Source of the DNA: Litorimonas cladophorae
GTDB lineage: Bacteria; Pseudomonadota; Alphaproteobacteria; Caulobacterales; Maricaulaceae
DNA: 64,000 nucleotides
Direction: 5' to 3'
NCBI RefSeq assembly: GCF_014652455.1
Contig: NZ_BMYV01000001.1
Coordinates: forward strand, 992,001 to 1,056,000
The notes below the pieces were generated by a model, which was not told the origin of the DNA, searched no databases, and was given only the letters and a program-made list of their open reading frames with translations. The position numbers and the translations under genes were made by a program. Positions 60,490 to 64,000 of this stretch are shown piece by piece. Positions within the stretch are counted from its first letter, which is position 1. Every line of letters begins with the position of its first letter.

Positions 60490-62037
60490 TTATTGGTCGG
60501 ACCAATGGGTTTGATAGAGGTCGAAACGTCGATCTCGTAGATTTCGGACGGTCCCATTGGCCCGCGCCCAAGATAGATCTGTTAGATCTAAATCCGCGAT
60601 GGCCACGGTTTCAACGTTTTCTGAGCACTCGGCAGCGATGCCATCTCTCGCAAATGGGAAATCGCATGGTGTGAGAATGCAACTTTCTGCATAATTCACG
60701 TCCATGTTCTCAACGCCTGGCAGGTTCCCGACATTGCCTGACATCACAACATAGCACTGGTTTTCAATCGCGCGGGCTTGCGAACAATAACGGACGCGTA
60801 AATAGCCTTGGCGATTATCCGTGCAGAATGGGACAAACAGAATTCGAGCGCCTTCATCAGCCATTCGCCGCGCGAGTTCAGGAAATTCGCTGTCATAACA
60901 AATCAAGATACCGATAGGACCACAGTCGGTGTCAATTGTACTGACCTCGTCTCCGCCCTTAATGTTCCAATAATGGCGCTCATTCGGGGTTGGGTGAATT
61001 TTCTCCTGCGCGTGAACGGACCCGTCCCGCAGAAAAACATAAGCGATGTTTTGAATATCCCCATCATCGGCTCGGGTCGGATGAGACCCACCAATGATGT
61101 TAATATTGTAGCTGACGGCCAGTTTACGCATCGCTTCGATGAAACGCGGCGTATACTCGGTTAGCTTTTCAATCGCGGCAGATGGCGGTAGGCGCGTTTC
61201 GGCCAGCGCCAGGAGCGGCAATGTGAAAAGCTCAGGAAAAACCGCGAAATCAGATTTATAGGCCGAGACACTATCGACGAAATATTCGACGCTGCTCATG
61301 AAGTCGTCGAAGCTCGTGACTTTCCGCATTTGCAATTGAACCGTGGCAACGCGGACAATATCCTTCTGCGCCGTCTCGGAATGAACACTATCACGGCTCT
61401 CCACAGCATAGGCATTTCGCCATATCATATGCGCCGCAAAACCGCCTGACGCTTTATCGGTAGGCAAGTAGTTTTCGAGAATACCAAGCACGTCAAAACC
61501 TTGTCGAAATTGGAAGTTCACGACAGGGTCGTTGACTTTGCGCTCCTTAACTGCATTGAGATAGTCCAGTGGATCAGGGAACGCTTTTTTGCGTTTCGCC
61601 CATCCCGGTAGACGCCCTCCAAAAACGATGCCCTTGAGTTCCAAGTCCTCTACTAAAGACTTACGGGCATCATAAAGACGTTCACCAATTCGCAAGCGCC
61701 GGCGTTCAGGGTCAACGCAGACCTCCATGCCATAAAGCCAATCGCCATTTGGGTTATGGGAGGACCCATAGCCACCGCCGGTGATGCCAGACCAGTTGTG
61801 AGGGGCAAGCGCGATGTCTTCGCGCACCATGATGCTGGCGGCATAGCCCACGATCTCGCTCTCATACTCGACGACAAATTGCCCTTCTGGAAAATTGGAA
61901 ATCTGTCCGCGCAATACGCCAACTGCATATGTGGACATATTAGGGTACGCCCGGTCGACTAGCGCGGCGATGCCTTTCACATCCTGAATGTTTGCAAGAC
62001 GAATAGTGAGCTGCGCGCTCTCGCGTGTCTGCGCCAT
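60490..62037 (-). CDS. GNAT acetyltransferase-nitrilase fusion protein
   Basis: 515 residues. Residues ~8-160 are a GNAT domain (FVVEYESEIVGYAASIMV, VDPERRRLRIGERLYDAR is the acetyl-CoA-binding part). Residues ~225-500 are a carbon-nitrogen hydrolase with triad Glu in FAVFPELFTLPLL, Lys in AQEKIHPTPNERHYW and Cys in IGILICYDSEFPELA. Such fusions are found as single proteins in various bacteria; substrates are generally undetermined. It follows the ureohydrolase gene by 3 bp in a run with the deoxyhypusine-synthase-like gene, pointing to acetylated or carbamoylated polyamine chemistry; that is inference. Confidence 0.92.
   Translation of the reverse strand: MAQTRESAQLTIRLANIQDVKGIAALVDRAYPNMSTYAVGVLRGQISNFPEGQFVVEYESEIVGYAASIMVREDIALAPHNWSGITGGGYGSSHNPNGDWLYGMEVCVDPERRRLRIGERLYDARKSLVEDLELKGIVFGGRLPGWAKRKKAFPDPLDYLNAVKERKVNDPVVNFQFRQGFDVLGILENYLPTDKASGGFAAHMIWRNAYAVESRDSVHSETAQKDIVRVATVQLQMRKVTSFDDFMSSVEYFVDSVSAYKSDFAVFPELFTLPLLALAETRLPPSAAIEKLTEYTPRFIEAMRKLAVSYNINIIGGSHPTRADDGDIQNIAYVFLRDGSVHAQEKIHPTPNERHYWNIKGGDEVSTIDTDCGPIGILICYDSEFPELARRMADEGARILFVPFCTDNRQGYLRVRYCSQARAIENQCYVVMSGNVGNLPGVENMDVNYAESCILTPCDFPFARDGIAAECSENVETVAIADLDLTDLSWARANGTVRNLRDRRFDLYQTHWSDQ
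60492..60506. promoter_or_regulatory. FadR/GntR-type palindrome at the 3' end of the GNAT-nitrilase gene, site D
   Basis: ATTGGTCGGACCAAT, symmetric except for the central base, matching the TTGGT-N3-ACCAA core of sites A and C. It overlaps the stop codon of the gene and lies ~210 bp upstream of the hpaH start. It could be a site for the GntR protein at 38166 or a different FadR-type regulator, or simply coding constraint (residues HWSDQ). Confidence 0.35.
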
Positions 62038-62040
62038 AAA

Positions 62041-62943
62041 TTAAGCCCGGCCCAATGCGTAATTCATAATTTTATATGCCAATTTGGCCGCCAAGAAGTC
62101 TGGCCCATGAAGTTTTTTTATCGGCGCCAGCTCATTAATGTCTGCACCCACGATTGTTCCGATTTCAGAGGCCGCTTTGATAATCGCCATGGCATCTTCC
62201 CAGAATAAACCACCCGGTTCAGGCGTCCCTGTGGACGGCATGAGCGAGCTATCGAAACCGTCCAAATCAAAAGTGAGGTAAATCGGGCGCCCTTTTAACG
62301 GTGCAACGATTTCATCCGCATTCCATTTAGCGCGATCTTTGCCCCAATGAATTGTGATGCGGTGCTTGTTCGCCTCGTAAAACGGGATCTCTTCTTTCGA
62401 GATATTACGAATTCCGCAAGATACAATCGCGACAGTCGGGTGATCCAGCACGCGCCGAATAGCCGCCGCATGCGAAAAATGTTCTCCTTCATATCCATCG
62501 CGAAGATCAGCGTGAGCATCAAAGTGCAGAATGATTAGGTCATCGAATTCCTTCAAGAAAGGCCGAATAGCGCCTGGCGTTATCGAATGCTCTCCGCCAA
62601 AAACGAGTGGAAATTTCCCGTCTTTCAACACCGCAGTTGTCATCGCTTCGAGCGTCTTCAGCGTCGTTTCAATGTCAGAGTTATCGATCACAGGCTCTCG
62701 CGCAGTCACAAGGCCATAGCGTTCAATCGGTTCACACCAGAGATCCTCGTCGAAGAGCTCAACTTCGTGACTAGCGGCGATCATAGCTGCTGGCCCGGCT
62801 TCTGTCCCGCCGCCGTACGAGACCGAAGCCTCTAAACCAAAGGGGATGATAACCGCACCAGCTTCTTCATAAGAAACGGAATGCGCCTCTCCCAAGGAGA
62901 GGAAGCCATCTTCAGATTTCAAGAGGGGGAATGGCGCTTTCAT
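62041..62943 (-). CDS. Agmatinase-like ureohydrolase
   Basis: 300 residues from ATG 62943, which overlaps the upstream stop (ATGA). Manganese-binding motifs: VFGGEHSIT, ILHFDAHADLRD (Asp, His, Asp) and LTFDLDGFDSSLMP (Asp, Asp), followed by TGTPEPGG, typical of agmatinase rather than arginase. It removes urea from a guanidino compound, probably agmatine or an aminopropylated/carboxyaminopropylated agmatine. It lies between a deoxyhypusine-synthase-like gene and a nitrilase fusion, suggesting a polyamine route. Confidence 0.92.
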   Translation of the reverse strand: MKAPFPLLKSEDGFLSLGEAHSVSYEEAGAVIIPFGLEASVSYGGGTEAGPAAMIAASHEVELFDEDLWCEPIERYGLVTAREPVIDNSDIETTLKTLEAMTTAVLKDGKFPLVFGGEHSITPGAIRPFLKEFDDLIILHFDAHADLRDGYEGEHFSHAAAIRRVLDHPTVAIVSCGIRNISKEEIPFYEANKHRITIHWGKDRAKWNADEIVAPLKGRPIYLTFDLDGFDSSLMPSTGTPEPGGLFWEDAMAIIKAASEIGTIVGADINELAPIKKLHGPDFLAAKLAYKIMNYALGRA

Positions 62944-63968
62944 TTCGCGAACATCTTTGCATATTCGCGACGTGGACGGTTTTTCCAATCGCAAGAGTGA
63001 TAGGCGTCAGACGCGAGCAATGGCACGACAGAACCTGCCTCTGCAAACACCATTTGCTCGAGCGTCGTTTGTACTTTGCCCCAACTTGCCGCTTCTTTGA
63101 GTGTTGAAGACGAACACGCGCCATCACGAACATCGGCAACAGAAATCTGGACCGCATATTTATGCATTTCAGCTTCTACACCAAGGATTTCCGCACAGAC
63201 GACTGTGTCTTGGACGAAGTTCTTTGGAACACCTCCACCAATCATCAGCAAGCCGGTTGAGCCAGCCTTAATCTTGACGTCAGTCAATTCACGGAAGTCT
63301 GCAACGCTATCGATGGAAAGGTAATTACCAGGGTTTTCGACCTGATGTTTCACCAAGCCGAACCCGGCCGAGCAATCCGAAAACGCAGGGACGAAAATCG
63401 GGACGTTATAGTCGTAGCATGTCTCAATCAGGCTACCCTTTTTAACCGCATGCGTTTTCAGCCATTTACCCATTTCCCAGATAAATTCCCGAGAAGAATA
63501 GGGGCGTCGCTCTAGGCTGTCTGTGATGTCTTTAATGACATGGTCACAAGCTTGCAGCTCTTCTTCGTCAATATAGGTGTCATAGATCCGATCGATGTAA
63601 AGATCGCGCAATTCATTGTCATCAACTTGGCTATCAGCTTGATAATGCTTGTACCCAAGGGCTTCAAAGAAATCCATGTCGACAATGGATGCGCCCGTTG
63701 AGACGATCGCGTCGACCATACCGTATTTCACGAGATCTCGGTAAACATGCATACATCCGCCCGCAGATGTTGACCCTGCTAACGTAAGAATGACGGAGCA
63801 TTCGGGATCGTTCACAGCCTGTTTAAAAATGTCTGTCGCCCGACCCAGATCACGCGCCGTGAAAGACATTTTGCCCATCGCTTCAATAATTGGGCGGGCG
63901 TCAATTTTCGTAATGTCGAAATGCTCCACTACATTGGAGAGCAATTGTGCTTTTGTATTTTTTGTCAT
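62940..63968 (-). CDS. Deoxyhypusine synthase-like protein (bacterial DHS family)
   Basis: 342 residues from ATG 63968 (GAAGG 8 nt upstream). VILTLAGSTSAGGCMHVYRDLV is the NAD-binding region; the C-terminal part GVEAEMHKYAVQISVADVRDG and LKEAASWGKVQ match DHS, with the catalytic lysine in ASWGK at about residue 298. Eukaryal DHS transfers an aminobutyl group from spermidine to eIF5A; bacteria lack that target, and bacterial relatives are thought to act on small polyamines such as homospermidine. Coupling to the ureohydrolase gene supports this. The precise substrate is unknown. The promoter is beyond or at the window end. Confidence 0.92.
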   Translation of the reverse strand: MTKNTKAQLLSNVVEHFDITKIDARPIIEAMGKMSFTARDLGRATDIFKQAVNDPECSVILTLAGSTSAGGCMHVYRDLVKYGMVDAIVSTGASIVDMDFFEALGYKHYQADSQVDDNELRDLYIDRIYDTYIDEEELQACDHVIKDITDSLERRPYSSREFIWEMGKWLKTHAVKKGSLIETCYDYNVPIFVPAFSDCSAGFGLVKHQVENPGNYLSIDSVADFRELTDVKIKAGSTGLLMIGGGVPKNFVQDTVVCAEILGVEAEMHKYAVQISVADVRDGACSSSTLKEAASWGKVQTTLEQMVFAEAGSVVPLLASDAYHSCDWKNRPRREYAKMFAK

Positions 63969-64000
63969 GATATTACCTTCAGTCATCCAACAGAATGACG

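Noticed and set aside
1-64000. CRISPR arrays, tRNA or rRNA genes, intact insertion sequences, prophage genes
   Set aside because: No regularly spaced repeats, no cloverleaf or rRNA sequence, and no transposase, integrase or structural phage genes were recognised on either strand.

Overview
The window looks like the chromosome of a marine alphaproteobacterium, most likely from the Hyphomonadaceae/Maricaulaceae/Robiginitomaculaceae group (Hyphomonas, Litorimonas, Algimonas-type). This is inferred from gene content and order (holC-pepA / lptFG-surA-pdxA-rsmA, fabD-fabG-acpP-fabF-mltG-gmk, rpsF-rpsR-rplI, ccmFGHI), from the large TonB-dependent receptors and from the alginate-degradation locus. 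No marker gene allows a species call. I see no rRNA, tRNA, CRISPR array or intact mobile element.

Positions 1-26550 are mostly housekeeping. They hold a partial ABC1 kinase-like gene, a DUF885 protein, holC, pepA, the LPS export permease genes lptF and lptG, a SurA-like chaperone, pdxA, rsmA, a fatty-acid synthesis cluster with mltG and gmk, a coiled-coil protein, the S6/S18/L9 ribosomal operon, an aspartoacylase-like/RimK pair and the ccmFGHI cytochrome c maturation operon.

Positions 26800-53640 form a polyuronate-utilisation region. Two TonB-dependent receptors, KDG kinase, a FadR-type GntR regulator and a PL6-PL17-SDR-PL7 operon make a near-complete alginate system: lyases, DEH reductase and KDG kinase, with the KDPG aldolase missing. 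A second block under a LacI-type regulator contains a secreted beta-helix protein, a 2-keto-4-pentenoate-hydratase-like enzyme, kduI-kduD and a TRAP transporter. It probably handles a second unsaturated uronate and feeds the same KDG pool. An M20 amidohydrolase and a fructose-bisphosphatase-like gene follow. Palindromes shared between promoters suggest two regulons: TTGGT-N3-ACCAA for the GntR protein and ATGACACCGGTTACC for the LacI protein.

Positions 53670-60490 encode the lower homoprotocatechuate (3,4-dihydroxyphenylacetate) meta-cleavage pathway: succinate-semialdehyde dehydrogenase, HpaE, HpaF, HpaG, HpaR and HpaH. The ring-cleaving enzyme is not a standard HpaD but a two-subunit LigA/LigB-like pair. 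A 12-bp palindrome occurs both in the hpaF/hpaG divergent promoter and over the hpaH start codon, which points to HpaR control. Positions 60490-64000 hold a deoxyhypusine-synthase-like gene, an agmatinase-like ureohydrolase and a GNAT-nitrilase fusion, probably a polyamine-related module. A possible 34-residue membrane protein lies just downstream.

The observations most worth a second look are the LigAB-type replacement of HpaD, the DHS-like/ureohydrolase/GNAT-nitrilase module, the unassigned beta-helix protein in the LacI-KduID block, the palindromes linking promoters, and an unexplained ~93-bp repeat present twice downstream of terminators.
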